Shown here one piece after another: positions 28,476 through 37,141 of a stretch of 64,000 nt of DNA (position 1 is its first letter; every line of letters begins with the position of its first letter). Position numbers and translations under genes: made by a program. Source of the stretch: Gammaproteobacteria bacterium (GTDB taxonomy: Bacteria; Pseudomonadota; Gammaproteobacteria; Pseudomonadales; Azotimanducaceae); the NCBI GenBank assembly GCA_012960535.1, contig DUBB01000026.1, forward strand, positions 49,585-113,584, given 5' to 3'. The notes beneath the pieces were generated by a model that ran no database searches, was not told the origin of the DNA, and worked only from the letters and a program-made list of their open reading frames with translations.

Positions 28476-29026
28476 TGCTGGATGAACAACAGCTCAAAGG
28501 TTCTTTTTTGGTCGCCATGCCCAGCCTGAGTGGCGATTTTTTTGAACAGTCGATCATATTACTGATCGAACACAATAAAGAAGGCGCCTTCGGTCTAACC
28601 ATTAACAAAGTCAGCGAGTATCAACTCAGCGACCTGATCCCGCAATTTACGACTAAGGCGGGCAGCGAACCCGTTCTGTTAGGGGGCCCGGTAGCCGTTA
28701 ATCAGATGTTTTTTCTACACAGTTCTGACACCATCTTTGCTGGTACTGTGCCTATTAATCCGCATGTCAATCTAACCTCGACTGATGATCTTATAAAGCG
28801 ATGCGCCGAAGGCCCAAACCCCGAATACCTCTTACCCGTTCTCGGATACGCAGGCTGGGCTCCCAACCAACTGGAAGACGAAATAATTCGAGACGCGTGG
28901 CTGGTAACGCCATTTAGCCAGGACATCCTGTTTACCGGTGACGCAGCAGGCAAACCTCAACGAGCAGCGCAGCAACTGGGTATTGACCTCAACCTGGTTG
29001 GCCAGCATTCGGGGCGTGACGGATGA
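28475..29026 (+). CDS. YqgE/AlgH family protein
   Basis: A 183-aa UPF0301 protein. The conserved start FLVAMPSLSGDFFEQSIILL, LTINK, LLGGPVAVNQMFFLH and GYAGWAPNQLEDEI are diagnostic. In Pseudomonas the homolog AlgH was named as a regulator of alginate, but its molecular role is unsettled. The ATG overlaps the tonB stop by one base (TGATG) and its end overlaps ruvX by 4 bp, so translation is coupled across the operon. Confidence 0.93.
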   Translation: MLDEQQLKGSFLVAMPSLSGDFFEQSIILLIEHNKEGAFGLTINKVSEYQLSDLIPQFTTKAGSEPVLLGGPVAVNQMFFLHSSDTIFAGTVPINPHVNLTSTDDLIKRCAEGPNPEYLLPVLGYAGWAPNQLEDEIIRDAWLVTPFSQDILFTGDAAGKPQRAAQQLGIDLNLVGQHSGRDG

Positions 29027-29409
29027 ATCAGAAACTCGCCATGGGCTTCGATTTTGGAAGCCATCATATTGGTATTGCCATCGGCCAGCGGCTGACCGCG
29101 ACGGCAACCCCGCTAGCCATTATAAAAGCGAAAAATGGCATTCCGGACTGGCAGGACATTGATGCGCTGATAAGCGATTGGCAGCCGGAAGTCATCATCG
29201 TCGGCCTGCCTACCAACATGGATGACTCTCCCAGCCTGATGACTCGGCGCGCTGAGAAATTTGCAAATCGGCTAACCGCTCGCTACCAGATACCCCATGT
29301 ACTAACGGATGAACGACTCAGCACCCGGGCGGCCCGGGATCATTCCAGAGCTGAGCGCATAGATGATCTGTCAGCGGCATTAATCCTGGAAACCTGGCTC
29401 AAGCAATAA
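29023..29409 (+). CDS. ruvX: RuvX/YqgF family pre-16S rRNA nuclease
   Basis: RNase H-fold nuclease implicated in 16S rRNA 5'-end maturation and also called a Holliday-junction resolvase homolog. The protein is 128 aa, slightly short for the family. The N-terminus MGFDFGSHHIGIAIGQRL supplies the first catalytic Asp, VGLPTNMDDSPS the second strand, and LTDERLSTRAA and the terminal DLSAALILETWL the remaining acidic residues. The start overlaps algH by 4 bp. It converges with pilT. Confidence 0.93.
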   Translation: MNQKLAMGFDFGSHHIGIAIGQRLTATATPLAIIKAKNGIPDWQDIDALISDWQPEVIIVGLPTNMDDSPSLMTRRAEKFANRLTARYQIPHVLTDERLSTRAARDHSRAERIDDLSAALILETWLKQ

Positions 29410-29454
29410 GGCTGCTGTACCACCTCGGCAGGCCTTTAAACCAACCGCCCAGGT

Positions 29455-30492
29455 TTAATTAAAGTCATCAGGTATTTTCGCTTTTCCCCTGGCCACTTCC
29501 CTGGAAATCACACCTTGCTGAACTAAATTCTTCAGCGACTGATCCAGCGTCACCATGCCGAGCTGACCCCCGGTCTGAATAGCCGAATACATCTGGGCCA
29601 CCTTATCCTCCCGAATCAGATTGCGGATAGCGGGCGTACACAGCATTATCTCGTGTGCGGCAACTCGACCCCCACCCTTTTTCTTTAACAGCGTCTGGGA
29701 AATAACCGCCTGGAGCGACTCCGATAACATCGACCTGACCATGGCTTTTTCAGCCGCTGGGAAAACATCAACAATTCTATCAACGGTTTTTGCCGCAGAT
29801 GAAGTATGCAGAGTACCGAACACCATATGGCCCGTTTCGGCAGCTTCCAGCGCCAGCCGGATGGTTTCCAGGTCGCGCATCTCACCCACCAGAATAATAT
29901 CCGGATCTTCTCGTAACGCTGACCTCAGAGCTGCATCAAAACCATGGGTATCACGATGGACTTCCCTCTGATTGACCAGGCACTTCTTGCTTTCATGAAC
30001 AAACTCTATGGGATCCTCGATGGTGAGAATGTGCTGATAACGATTTGCATTCACATAATCCATCATGGCAGCCAGCGTGGTACTCTTGCCTGAACCAGTA
30101 GGGCCTGTCACTGTAATCAGACCCCGATTAGTCTGCGATATACTACGAAAAACATCTCCCATACCCAGATCTTCCATGGTCAGTACTTTTGATGGGATCG
30201 TCCGGAAAACACCGCCTGAGCCCCTATTCTGGTTAAAGGCATTCACCCTGAATCTTGCCACACCCGGAATTTCAAAAGAGAAATCACATTCCAGGTTCTC
30301 TTCAAAATCCTTGCGCTGCTTATCGTTCATAATTTCATAAATGAGCGCATAGACTTCTTTCGAATCTAGCGAAGGTACGTTGATTCTACGAATATCTCCG
30401 TCCACCCGAATCATAGGTGGCAAACCAGCGGATAGATGCAGGTCTGACGCGCCCTGTTTTTGACTGAAAGCGAGGAGTTCGGTGATATCCAT
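29455..30492 (-). CDS. pilT: Type IV pilus retraction ATPase PilT
   Basis: Hexameric ATPase that powers pilus retraction and twitching. The 345-aa protein has a Walker A GPTGSGKST at 130-138, the Asp box and Walker B region (LREDPDIILVGEMRDLET), the His box HTSSAAKTVDRIVD and the C-terminal AIRNLIRE motif specific to PilT. The usual downstream partner pilU is absent. It diverges from yggS across a 104-bp spacer holding a 7-bp inverted repeat. The pilus assembly genes are elsewhere. Confidence 0.96.
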   Translation of the reverse strand: MDITELLAFSQKQGASDLHLSAGLPPMIRVDGDIRRINVPSLDSKEVYALIYEIMNDKQRKDFEENLECDFSFEIPGVARFRVNAFNQNRGSGGVFRTIPSKVLTMEDLGMGDVFRSISQTNRGLITVTGPTGSGKSTTLAAMMDYVNANRYQHILTIEDPIEFVHESKKCLVNQREVHRDTHGFDAALRSALREDPDIILVGEMRDLETIRLALEAAETGHMVFGTLHTSSAAKTVDRIVDVFPAAEKAMVRSMLSESLQAVISQTLLKKKGGGRVAAHEIMLCTPAIRNLIREDKVAQMYSAIQTGGQLGMVTLDQSLKNLVQQGVISREVARGKAKIPDDFN

Positions 30493-30542
30493 TAAAAATT
30501 CCTGATTTAGCTGAGTTGGCTAAATTTTGCTAAACTTATGCC

Positions 30543-30569
30543 TTGTCGCGTTATAGTAGTATGCGACAA
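30543..30569. repeat. Inverted repeat in the pilT/yggS spacer
   Basis: TTGTCGC (30543-30549) and GCGACAA (30563-30569) flank 13 bp containing TATAGT (30552-30557). The right arm runs into GACAAT, which with TTGTCG could also form -35 and -10 elements 16 bp apart. It could be an operator for one of the divergent genes. Confidence 0.5.
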
Positions 30570-30596
30570 TCCAATACACCATAAGCTTAAAATGTC

Positions 30597-31307
30597 ATGA
30601 ACTCTATAGTAGAAAACCTCAGTCATGTACAGCTGCGGATCAGAACCGCTTGCAAACAACATCAGCGCGATTTTAGCAGCGTCAGGTTAATTGCCGTCAG
30701 CAAAACCAAGCCAGCAACCGATGTGGCAACCGCCTTTAACGCCGGACAGGTGGATTTTGGGGAAAACTATCTGCAGGAAGCAGCGCTGAAAGTAGAAACC
30801 TTACCTGCTGCTCAGTGGCATTTTATTGGTGCCATTCAATCCAACAAGACCCGCGAAATCGCGGAGAGATTTTCTTATGTGCATGGCGTGTCAACGCTCA
30901 AAGTTGCTAAACGACTGAGCGACCAGCGGCCCCGGTCTCTTCCACCTCTCGGTGTTTTCTTTCAGGTCAACATCGATGATGAAGCGACTAAATCCGGCAC
31001 CAGTGCAGAGCAGCTTGTTGGCCTCATAAAGGCCTGTATCAATCTGCCACAGCTGTCTTTACTGGGTCTGATGGCTATCCCAAGAGCCTCCAACGATTCT
31101 CTGACACAGCGCCGGCAATTTCGCAAGCTTGCCCTTCTGCGTCAGTCAATCGCTACACAGCTGGGTTTAATTGATTTTAAAGAACTGTCCATGGGTATGA
31201 GCAATGATCTTGAGGCAGCGATCGCTGAGGGCGCAACCTGGGTCAGGATAGGGACCGCCATCTTTGGCCCCAGAAACACAAACACCCTATCGACAACCAT
31301 TACTTGA
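30597..31307 (+). CDS. yggS: PLP homeostasis protein YggS
   Basis: A 236-aa COG0325 protein that binds PLP without known enzymatic activity and buffers vitamin B6 and amino-acid pools. The PLP lysine is K36 in LIAVSKTKP. FGENYLQEA, WHFIGAIQSNKTR, and MGMSNDLEAAIAEGATWVRIG are the family signatures. The start is ATG 30597. It is followed by proC 9 bp later in the conserved yggS-proC-yggT order. Confidence 0.95.
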   Translation: MNSIVENLSHVQLRIRTACKQHQRDFSSVRLIAVSKTKPATDVATAFNAGQVDFGENYLQEAALKVETLPAAQWHFIGAIQSNKTREIAERFSYVHGVSTLKVAKRLSDQRPRSLPPLGVFFQVNIDDEATKSGTSAEQLVGLIKACINLPQLSLLGLMAIPRASNDSLTQRRQFRKLALLRQSIATQLGLIDFKELSMGMSNDLEAAIAEGATWVRIGTAIFGPRNTNTLSTTIT

Positions 31308-31316
31308 GGAACGCCC

Positions 31317-32114
31317 ATGAATAATATCGCATTTCTGGGTGGTGGTAATATCGCTACCGCCATCATCGGTGGGCTGTTGAATACCGGTTATGCCGGCACA
31401 GATATCAGCGTTGCTGATCCTGATCAAAAACAGTGCCGGAAACTCAGCCAGATGGGGGTCAGCATTGCCAGCACTAACTCCCAGGCCGCTCAAAATGCCG
31501 ATGTCATATTGATATGCGTTAAACCCGATCAGGTTGAAATAGCAACAACCGCTATTGTTCCTTTGCGTCCCGATCAATTGGTCATCAGCGTTGCCGCTGG
31601 TATCAACACGACCTCACTAAAACAATGGCTGGGTAGCGCTAACCTGGTACGCTGTATGCCCAATACGCCAGCTCTCATCGGTGAGGGCATGATGGCGCTA
31701 TTCGCTGAAGCTGAGCTATCCCAGGCACATCGCTGCCTGGCAACAACGCTGATGTCCGCCGTTGGCGAAACTCGCTGGTTCCAGCAGGAAAGCGATCTCG
31801 ATGTAGTAACTGCCATCTCTGGAAGCGGTCCAGCTTACTTCTTCTATCTCATGGAATCTCTTATCGATGCAGCCATGGCCCTGGGTTTGGATGACCAGTC
31901 AGCCAGGCAGCTGGTTCTGCAAACGGCTTTAGGCACCGCCAAGATGGCAAAAGGCAATGCAGCCTCACCCCAGGAGCTCAGGATACAAGTCACCTCCCCG
32001 GGTGGAACAACCCAGGCTGCCTGTACGGTTCTCAAAGATCAGCAGCTACCGGCTATAATAGTAAAAGCCGTGACAGCAGCGCAGCAGCGTTCTGTTGAAC
32101 TCGGCGAAGGCTGA
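31317..32114 (+). CDS. proC: Pyrroline-5-carboxylate reductase
   Basis: NAD(P)H-dependent final step of proline synthesis. The 265-aa protein has the Rossmann motif FLGGGNIATAIIGGL, VRCMPNTPALIGEGM, SGSGPAYFFYLMESLIDAA and the C-terminal VTSPGGTTQAA signature. The length is normal. The start is ATG 31317, between yggS and yggT. Confidence 0.96.
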   Translation: MNNIAFLGGGNIATAIIGGLLNTGYAGTDISVADPDQKQCRKLSQMGVSIASTNSQAAQNADVILICVKPDQVEIATTAIVPLRPDQLVISVAAGINTTSLKQWLGSANLVRCMPNTPALIGEGMMALFAEAELSQAHRCLATTLMSAVGETRWFQQESDLDVVTAISGSGPAYFFYLMESLIDAAMALGLDDQSARQLVLQTALGTAKMAKGNAASPQELRIQVTSPGGTTQAACTVLKDQQLPAIIVKAVTAAQQRSVELGEG

Positions 32115-32156
32115 AACGAAATATTTTAAGCATGCTCAATCGAAAGGACTAAAACT

Positions 32157-32753
32157 ATGGCAGACAATTGGACAGGCGCCGGCATTTTCATGGTACAGAC
32201 TTTTGTTGGCCTATACGTTCTATTCTTAGTGATCCGATTTCTCATGCAAGCCAGCAGAGCAGACTATTACAACCCCATCTGCCGGAGTATCGTGCGACTA
32301 ACCGACCCTGCGATCAAACCCTTCCGGTTCGTTTTTCCAACGTTAAGCGTTCTGGATACAGCAACCCTGGCAACCGCAGTTGTAATTCAGACTTTCGGGA
32401 TTGCAATGATCATGGCGATCACCGGCAACTCCCTGTTTAACCTGATTTACTTCGCCTGGGCTTTCGTTGGCATACTTTCCAATATATTGAATGTTTACTT
32501 TTTCTCCCTACTCATTCTGGTCATTGCAAGCTGGTTAGCACCCTACTCTGGACACCCCATCATACAGTTAGTCCAGCAAATCACAGATCCATTGTGTAAG
32601 CCTGCTCGTCGTTTAATTCCACCCCTAGGAGGTCTGGATTTTTCCCTTATTCTGGTTTTTGTTGCAGTCAATCTGCTTGATAACTTTCTACTAGTGCGAC
32701 CGATGGCGTTATTTTTTGGAGTCCCGAACGGACTCATAACAGGGCTGTACTAA
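32157..32753 (+). CDS. YggT family membrane protein
   Basis: A 198-aa inner-membrane protein with two YGGT repeats, each with two hydrophobic helices and a DP-type loop: TDPAIKPFRFVFP in the first half and TDPLCKPARRLIPPLGGLDF in the second. The function is not established; roles in osmotic stress and membrane organisation have been suggested for homologs. It is part of yggS-proC-yggT. In Pseudomonas metX and metW follow, while here DUF4426 starts 1 bp after the stop. Confidence 0.93.
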   Translation: MADNWTGAGIFMVQTFVGLYVLFLVIRFLMQASRADYYNPICRSIVRLTDPAIKPFRFVFPTLSVLDTATLATAVVIQTFGIAMIMAITGNSLFNLIYFAWAFVGILSNILNVYFFSLLILVIASWLAPYSGHPIIQLVQQITDPLCKPARRLIPPLGGLDFSLILVFVAVNLLDNFLLVRPMALFFGVPNGLITGLY

Positions 32754-32754
32754 A

Positions 32755-33180
32755 TTGCCAGGGCACTTAAAGTGGAGGCTGTTTTTTGCCGGCCTGGTTG
32801 CCCTTAATCCACCCGTTTCAGCCGAGCAATTGGTCAGGCATGGGCCTTACGAGATCCACTACACTGCAATCGCATCGACCTTGATTCCAGCCCCGGTCGC
32901 GGCAAAACACGGCCTAGTACGCGCTGAAAACAGAGTCATAACCAACATTGCAATCCGCGTTTCGGGTAAACCTGTCGCAGCCGTTATAACGGGTACAGCC
33001 GAAAATATCCTGAACCAGCGACAGCCTCTGGACTTCCATGAAGTCATCGAACAGGAAGCAGTTTATTACCTTGCAGAACAAATTATCAACGAAAAAGACC
33101 TGATTCGATACACTATCAGTATTCAACCGACGGGCAGTGAGGAAACCTATGAACTGGCGTTCCAAAGACAATATAACTGA
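32755..33180 (+). CDS. DUF4426 domain periplasmic protein
   Basis: A 141-aa protein with an N-terminal signal peptide (HLKWRLFFAGLVALNPPVSA, probable cleavage after SA) and a DUF4426 domain: YEIHYTAIASTLI, NIAIRVSGKPVAAVITG, TYELAFQRQ. The start is TTG 32755, 1 bp after yggT, so it is probably coupled. No function is known. In Pseudomonas a homolog precedes rdgB, as here. Confidence 0.82.
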   Translation: MPGHLKWRLFFAGLVALNPPVSAEQLVRHGPYEIHYTAIASTLIPAPVAAKHGLVRAENRVITNIAIRVSGKPVAAVITGTAENILNQRQPLDFHEVIEQEAVYYLAEQIINEKDLIRYTISIQPTGSEETYELAFQRQYN

Positions 33181-33772
33181 ACGAGCGATCAATGCGCTGG
33201 TCATTGCCAGCAGCAACACCCACAAAGTATCCGAACTACGCCTGCTCTTACCCGAAGAAATAAAACTGCACGATCAATCAGAATTTAATCTTCCAAGCCC
33301 CAAAGAAACGGGTTTAACTTTTCTGGAAAACGCTCTATTAAAAGCCCGATTTACCTCTCAGGCTACGGGCATGCCTGCGCTGGCCGATGATTCAGGCCTG
33401 GCGGTGGATTGCCTCAACGGCGCACCCGGCATTCACTCTGCACGATACGCCGGTGACCAGGCCAGTGATCTTGATAACTGCCAGCAGTTACTTGAACGAA
33501 TGAGGGGCGAAACCGATCGTCGTGCGCACTTTCATTGCAGTATTGTATTGGTCAGACACTGGCAGGATCCTGATCCAATTATCGCTCAGGGCCGGTGGCA
33601 TGGCGAAATTATCAGTGAAATGAAAGGTGCACAGGGCTTTGGCTACGACCCGCTGTTTCTGCCGATGCAACTCAGCCAGACTGCTGCGCAATTAACCGCC
33701 CACAGGAAAGCTGAATTAAGTCATCGTGGACGCGCGCTAAAAGTGCTCAAGGCGCATCTGACCCATGGCTAA
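33149..33772 (+). CDS. rdgB: XTP/dITP diphosphatase (RdgB/HAM1)
   Basis: House-cleaning pyrophosphatase that removes dITP and XTP from nucleotide pools. I prefer ATG 33149 because GAGG lies 7 nt upstream; a GTG at 33137 is a longer alternative. Both overlap the end of the DUF4426 gene. The 207-aa protein contains ASSNTHKVSEL, ADDSGLAVDCLNGAPGIHSARYAG-type core residues and GFGYDPLFLP. A roughly 18-residue N-terminal extension precedes the conserved start of the fold. Confidence 0.93.
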   Translation: MNWRSKDNITERAINALVIASSNTHKVSELRLLLPEEIKLHDQSEFNLPSPKETGLTFLENALLKARFTSQATGMPALADDSGLAVDCLNGAPGIHSARYAGDQASDLDNCQQLLERMRGETDRRAHFHCSIVLVRHWQDPDPIIAQGRWHGEIISEMKGAQGFGYDPLFLPMQLSQTAAQLTAHRKAELSHRGRALKVLKAHLTHG

Positions 33773-34970
33773 ACTAGCAACCAAGCCATACGCCCTGGGC
33801 TCTAACGATTCAATCGCACTGTACATCCACATCCCCTGGTGTATCAGAAAATGTCCTTACTGCGATTTCAATTCCCATGCCATCAGACAGCCTGTGGCCA
33901 GCACCATACAAGCAGTATCAACGAGCCTCGATCCTGAGCTGGAAACCGCCTATGTCCAGCGCCTATTAAACGATCTTGATAACGAGATTTCTCACCTTGA
34001 ACGACCCCGAAAATTATCCAGCATCTTCATCGGTGGAGGAACGCCAAGTCTGTTATCCGAATCAGCCATTAATCAGCTGTTTACCGGTATCAATAAAGTA
34101 CTACCCCTGGAAACGGATACCGAATGCACAGTAGAAGCTAACCCAGGCAGTAGTGACATTAACTGTTTTCGGGCCTTTCATAGCGCCGGCGTGAATCGTC
34201 TGAGCCTGGGCATACAAAGTTTTTCAGATGCCGCGCTCAAGCAACTCGGTCGAGTTCATAATCAGGCCGCTGCCCGAAAAGCATTCACCGCAGCTCGTTC
34301 AGCCGGATTTGAAAATATCAATGTGGATTTGATGCACGGTCTTCCAGGACAGACAATCGATGCTGCCATGCATGACCTCGACCAGGCTATTGCACTTAAC
34401 AGCGAACACCTTTCCTGGTACCAGTTAACGATTGAACCTAACACCCTGTTCTATTCCAACAGGCCGGACCTGCCGGACGAAGACGAGCTGTGGGACATCT
34501 ATCGGTCAGGGCTTGAACAATTAGAGCAGGCTGGCTTCCAGCGGTATGAAATCTCTGCCTTTAAAAAACCCGGTAGGGCCTGCAGCCACAACCTGAACTA
34601 CTGGCGCTTCGGTGATTATGTGGGTATCGGTGCTGGCGCTCACGGCAAGATCAGCTTTCAAAACCCCGTGCCCGGAATTCACAGGACCCTTAAAACACGC
34701 CAGCCCAGTGACTACCTGGCCAGCCCTAAGAGGTTGGTAAATCTGCTACTGGAAAATGATGTGATGTTAGAATTTCTTATGAATGCATTACGCCTGGTGG
34801 AAGGTTTCTCACTTTCTACTTTCACTAATGCAACCGGTTTTTCCGCAACTGATTTACAGCCTTTCCTGAATCGCAGCAAAGCCCGGGGACTACTCGAATT
34901 CGACCAGCAAGGAGTCAAAGCAACACCATTGGGTCTTCGCTATCTGGATGACCTGCTGTTAATGGTTTAG
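33765..34970 (+). CDS. hemW: HemW, radical SAM heme chaperone
   Basis: A 401-aa radical SAM protein of the HemN-like HemW family, which binds heme and inserts it into respiratory proteins rather than oxidising coproporphyrinogen. The cluster motif is CIRKCPYCDF within YIHIPWCIRKCPYCDFNSH; IFIGGGTPSLL, LSLGIQSFSD and the C-terminal HemN_C domain follow. The start ATG 33765 overlaps rdgB by 8 bp, as in other gammaproteobacteria. It converges with trmB. Confidence 0.94.
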   Translation: MAKLATKPYALGSNDSIALYIHIPWCIRKCPYCDFNSHAIRQPVASTIQAVSTSLDPELETAYVQRLLNDLDNEISHLERPRKLSSIFIGGGTPSLLSESAINQLFTGINKVLPLETDTECTVEANPGSSDINCFRAFHSAGVNRLSLGIQSFSDAALKQLGRVHNQAAARKAFTAARSAGFENINVDLMHGLPGQTIDAAMHDLDQAIALNSEHLSWYQLTIEPNTLFYSNRPDLPDEDELWDIYRSGLEQLEQAGFQRYEISAFKKPGRACSHNLNYWRFGDYVGIGAGAHGKISFQNPVPGIHRTLKTRQPSDYLASPKRLVNLLLENDVMLEFLMNALRLVEGFSLSTFTNATGFSATDLQPFLNRSKARGLLEFDQQGVKATPLGLRYLDDLLLMV

Positions 34971-34981
34971 GTATTGGCTTA

Positions 34982-35085
34982 GATCAGTGATTTAGTTCTA
35001 GGATGTAAGCCCAAGATTTAGATCATAGATTTGGTTCAAAGATCTGATTCAAAGCTTTAAGTCAATTTAATAAAGCAATTTAATA
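34982..35085. repeat. Degenerate direct repeats in the hemW-trmB spacer
   Basis: GATCAGTGATTTAGTTC (34982-34998) and GATCATAGATTTGGTTC (35021-35037) match at 14 of 17 positions. CAATTTAATA recurs at 35063-35072 and 35076-35085. The 171-bp convergent spacer contains no clear terminator. Confidence 0.7.
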
Positions 35086-35141
35086 GGTCAGCAGAAGATC
35101 CTGGGCCGAATGCGGGTCCATCCTTCAATAACCGCTTTTGT

Positions 35142-35807
35142 CTACGCCTTCATCGAACGGGCAACTTTGATTAAAGCAATATCGACTACTTTGTGGCCCA
35201 GTAAGTGTCCCCGTCGTTCGTACTTGGTTACCGGCCTAGGCGGGGCTGAACAACGCTGAAAACGCAGATCCGTTTGAAATAGTTGTTCCATCTGGTCTGC
35301 ATAAGGCTGCCAGTCCGTTGCCACATGAAACAGGCCGTCAGGGATGAGAACCCGATAAATCAATTCCATAAACTGAGCTGAGATTAGACGCCGCTTGTGA
35401 TGTCTTTTTTTGTGCCAGGGGTCTGGGAAAAAAACCTGAACTCGCTCAAAAACCGATGACGGACTGCTCTTGAGAACCTCCATGGCATCCAGTTTCATGA
35501 TTCGCAGATTTTCAACTCCAGCTTTTTTTGCTTCGTTAAGCAGATGACCTACGCCGGCTTCATGGACTTCTAGGCCGAGAAAATTTTTTTCAGGATGCGC
35601 TAACAGTATTTCCAGCAGAGAGTCACCCATGCCAAATCCGATTTCCAGGGTGAGCGGCTGCTTTCTGGAAAACTGATCTGGAAGCAACGCCAGATTCTCT
35701 ACAGGCAATTCAAACTCGACCAAAAACTGACGTAATGCCTTACTCTGAGCCGGCGAGACCCTGCCTTTACGCATGACAAAACTGCGAACTGTTCTTTTAT
35801 CCCTCAC
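35142..35807 (-). CDS. trmB: tRNA (guanine-N7-)-methyltransferase
   Basis: SAM-dependent methylation of G46 in tRNA. The 221-aa protein has LEIGFGMGDSLLE (SAM loop), FFPDPWHKKRHHKRRLI, and DWQPYADQM, all conserved in TrmB. The start is GTG 35807, preceded by a GAGGA about 9 nt upstream. It is the last of a minus-strand run ftsY-ftsE-ftsX-rpoH-DUF423-trmB. Confidence 0.95.
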   Translation of the reverse strand: MRDKRTVRSFVMRKGRVSPAQSKALRQFLVEFELPVENLALLPDQFSRKQPLTLEIGFGMGDSLLEILLAHPEKNFLGLEVHEAGVGHLLNEAKKAGVENLRIMKLDAMEVLKSSPSSVFERVQVFFPDPWHKKRHHKRRLISAQFMELIYRVLIPDGLFHVATDWQPYADQMEQLFQTDLRFQRCSAPPRPVTKYERRGHLLGHKVVDIALIKVARSMKA

Positions 35808-35830
35808 CCGCCTGTCCTCACCCGTTTGGA

Positions 35831-36205
35831 TCAGCCTAACTCAAACCAGAGGCCATAAGCCAAAGCCAGCCAGCCAATGATCAGCAAAATCCCACCCAGC
35901 GGGGTCACCGGTCCAAGCCACTTGATTTGCAGCATTGCCAGACCATATAAGCTGCCCGAAAATAGCAGGGTGCCTATGACAAAACTCCATGCAGCCACAC
36001 TAAGTGAAGTCTTCTGGCCCACATGTAGCATGACCAGACCAACGCCAAACAAGGCCAGGGAATGCATCATCTGGTAGTGAATGCCGGTTTCAAAAGCATT
36101 GAAGAGAGATTGAGGTAATTTGCCACGCAGACCATGGGCAGCGAAAGCACCTAAAACAACGCTTAAAGCACCGCTAAGGGCTGCTAATGTTAAAACCCAG
36201 CGCAT
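35831..36205 (-). CDS. DUF423 family membrane protein
   Basis: A 124-aa protein with four predicted membrane helices. LGAFAAHGLRGKLP, YQMMHSLALFGVG, GTLLFSGSLYGLA and GPVTPLGGILLIIGWLAL are typical of DUF423 (YgdD-like). The function is unknown. It lies 9 bp after rpoH on the same strand. Confidence 0.93.
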   Translation of the reverse strand: MRWVLTLAALSGALSVVLGAFAAHGLRGKLPQSLFNAFETGIHYQMMHSLALFGVGLVMLHVGQKTSLSVAAWSFVIGTLLFSGSLYGLAMLQIKWLGPVTPLGGILLIIGWLALAYGLWFELG

Positions 36206-36214
36206 GCCAACTCG

Positions 36215-37069
36215 TTATCCTGCCTGAACACCAAGACGCAATTTTTTCAGGGCATTTTGCTCCAGCTGGCGTACTCTTTCAGCTGATATACCATACTGGC
36301 CGGCCAAATCATGCAGGGTTGCCTTAGGCTCTTGTAACCATCTCTGGGAAAGAATATCGAAAGCTCGCGAATCCAGGTGACTAAACGCAGCGTGCAGCCG
36401 ACTCTGCTCATCAGAGTGACTGTCCAGACGTTCCAGAATATCCGCCGGATCATCATCCTGATAACTCAAATATTGTTCAGGGGCAACGATCACGTCTTCA
36501 TCTTCCTTTGTCGGTAAATCAAAACATTGATCATGCGAAGCCAGCCGACCCTCCATCTGCCTGACAACTTCGGGTTTAACACCCAATGCATTGGCGACCT
36601 GCTCCACCTCTTGATTACCCATCCATCCCAGGCGCTTTTTAGCGCTTCTAAGATTGAAAAATAATTTACGCTGGGCTTTGGTGGTAGCAAGGCGAACAAT
36701 TCGCCAGTTGCGAAGGATAAACTCATGCATTTCGGCTTTGATCCAATGTACTGCAAAAGAAACCAATCGCACCTGAAATTCTGGATTAAAGCGCTTGACC
36801 GCTTTCATAAGACCCACATTACCTTCCTGAATCAAATCTGCCTCAGACAAACCATAGCCAGAATATGATCGCGCAACATAAACAACGAACCGCAAATGAG
36901 CCATCACCAGTTGCCTGGCTGCTTCCACATCGGCATCCTGATACAGTCGCTGAGAAAGCGAGCGTTCTTCATCCACAGATAACATGGGAATGGTATTAAC
37001 TACCCTGATATAAGCATCTAAATTTGCGCCTGGGGCGCTTATTTCAATCGGTATCAGTTGGCTCGCCAT
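36215..37069 (-). CDS. rpoH: RNA polymerase heat-shock sigma factor (sigma32)
   Basis: Alternative sigma factor directing transcription of chaperone and protease genes. Start ATG 37069 gives 284 aa, the same length as E. coli RpoH, and GGAGG lies just upstream; an in-frame GTG at 37105 is not needed. Region 2 is HLRFVVYVARSYSGYGLSEADLIQEG with FAVHWIKAEMHEFILRNWRIV; the RpoH box TTKAQRKLFFNLR follows, and region 4.2 is ISAERVRQLEQNALKKLR. It lies 72 bp after ftsX, as in E. coli. Confidence 0.96.
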   Translation of the reverse strand: MASQLIPIEISAPGANLDAYIRVVNTIPMLSVDEERSLSQRLYQDADVEAARQLVMAHLRFVVYVARSYSGYGLSEADLIQEGNVGLMKAVKRFNPEFQVRLVSFAVHWIKAEMHEFILRNWRIVRLATTKAQRKLFFNLRSAKKRLGWMGNQEVEQVANALGVKPEVVRQMEGRLASHDQCFDLPTKEDEDVIVAPEQYLSYQDDDPADILERLDSHSDEQSRLHAAFSHLDSRAFDILSQRWLQEPKATLHDLAGQYGISAERVRQLEQNALKKLRLGVQAG

Positions 37070-37095
37070 AAGATCCAAACCTCCAAGGGTCACGA

Positions 37096-37125
37096 AGTTT
37101 AGCACTCTTGTTAACTGACTGCTAA
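37096..37125 (-). promoter_or_regulatory. Candidate rpoH promoter
   Basis: On the minus strand TTAGCA (37125-37120) and TAAACT (37101-37096) are 18 bp apart in the ftsX-rpoH gap, giving a leader of about 20 nt with the GGAGG site. The match is imperfect. Confidence 0.3.
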
Positions 37126-37141
37126 TCCATATGGGCGTAGT

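Noticed and set aside
29436..29458. TTAAACC/GGTTTAA inverted repeat between ruvX and pilT
   Set aside because: It could serve convergent genes as a terminator, but the stem is AT-rich and has no T tract. I left it unannotated.
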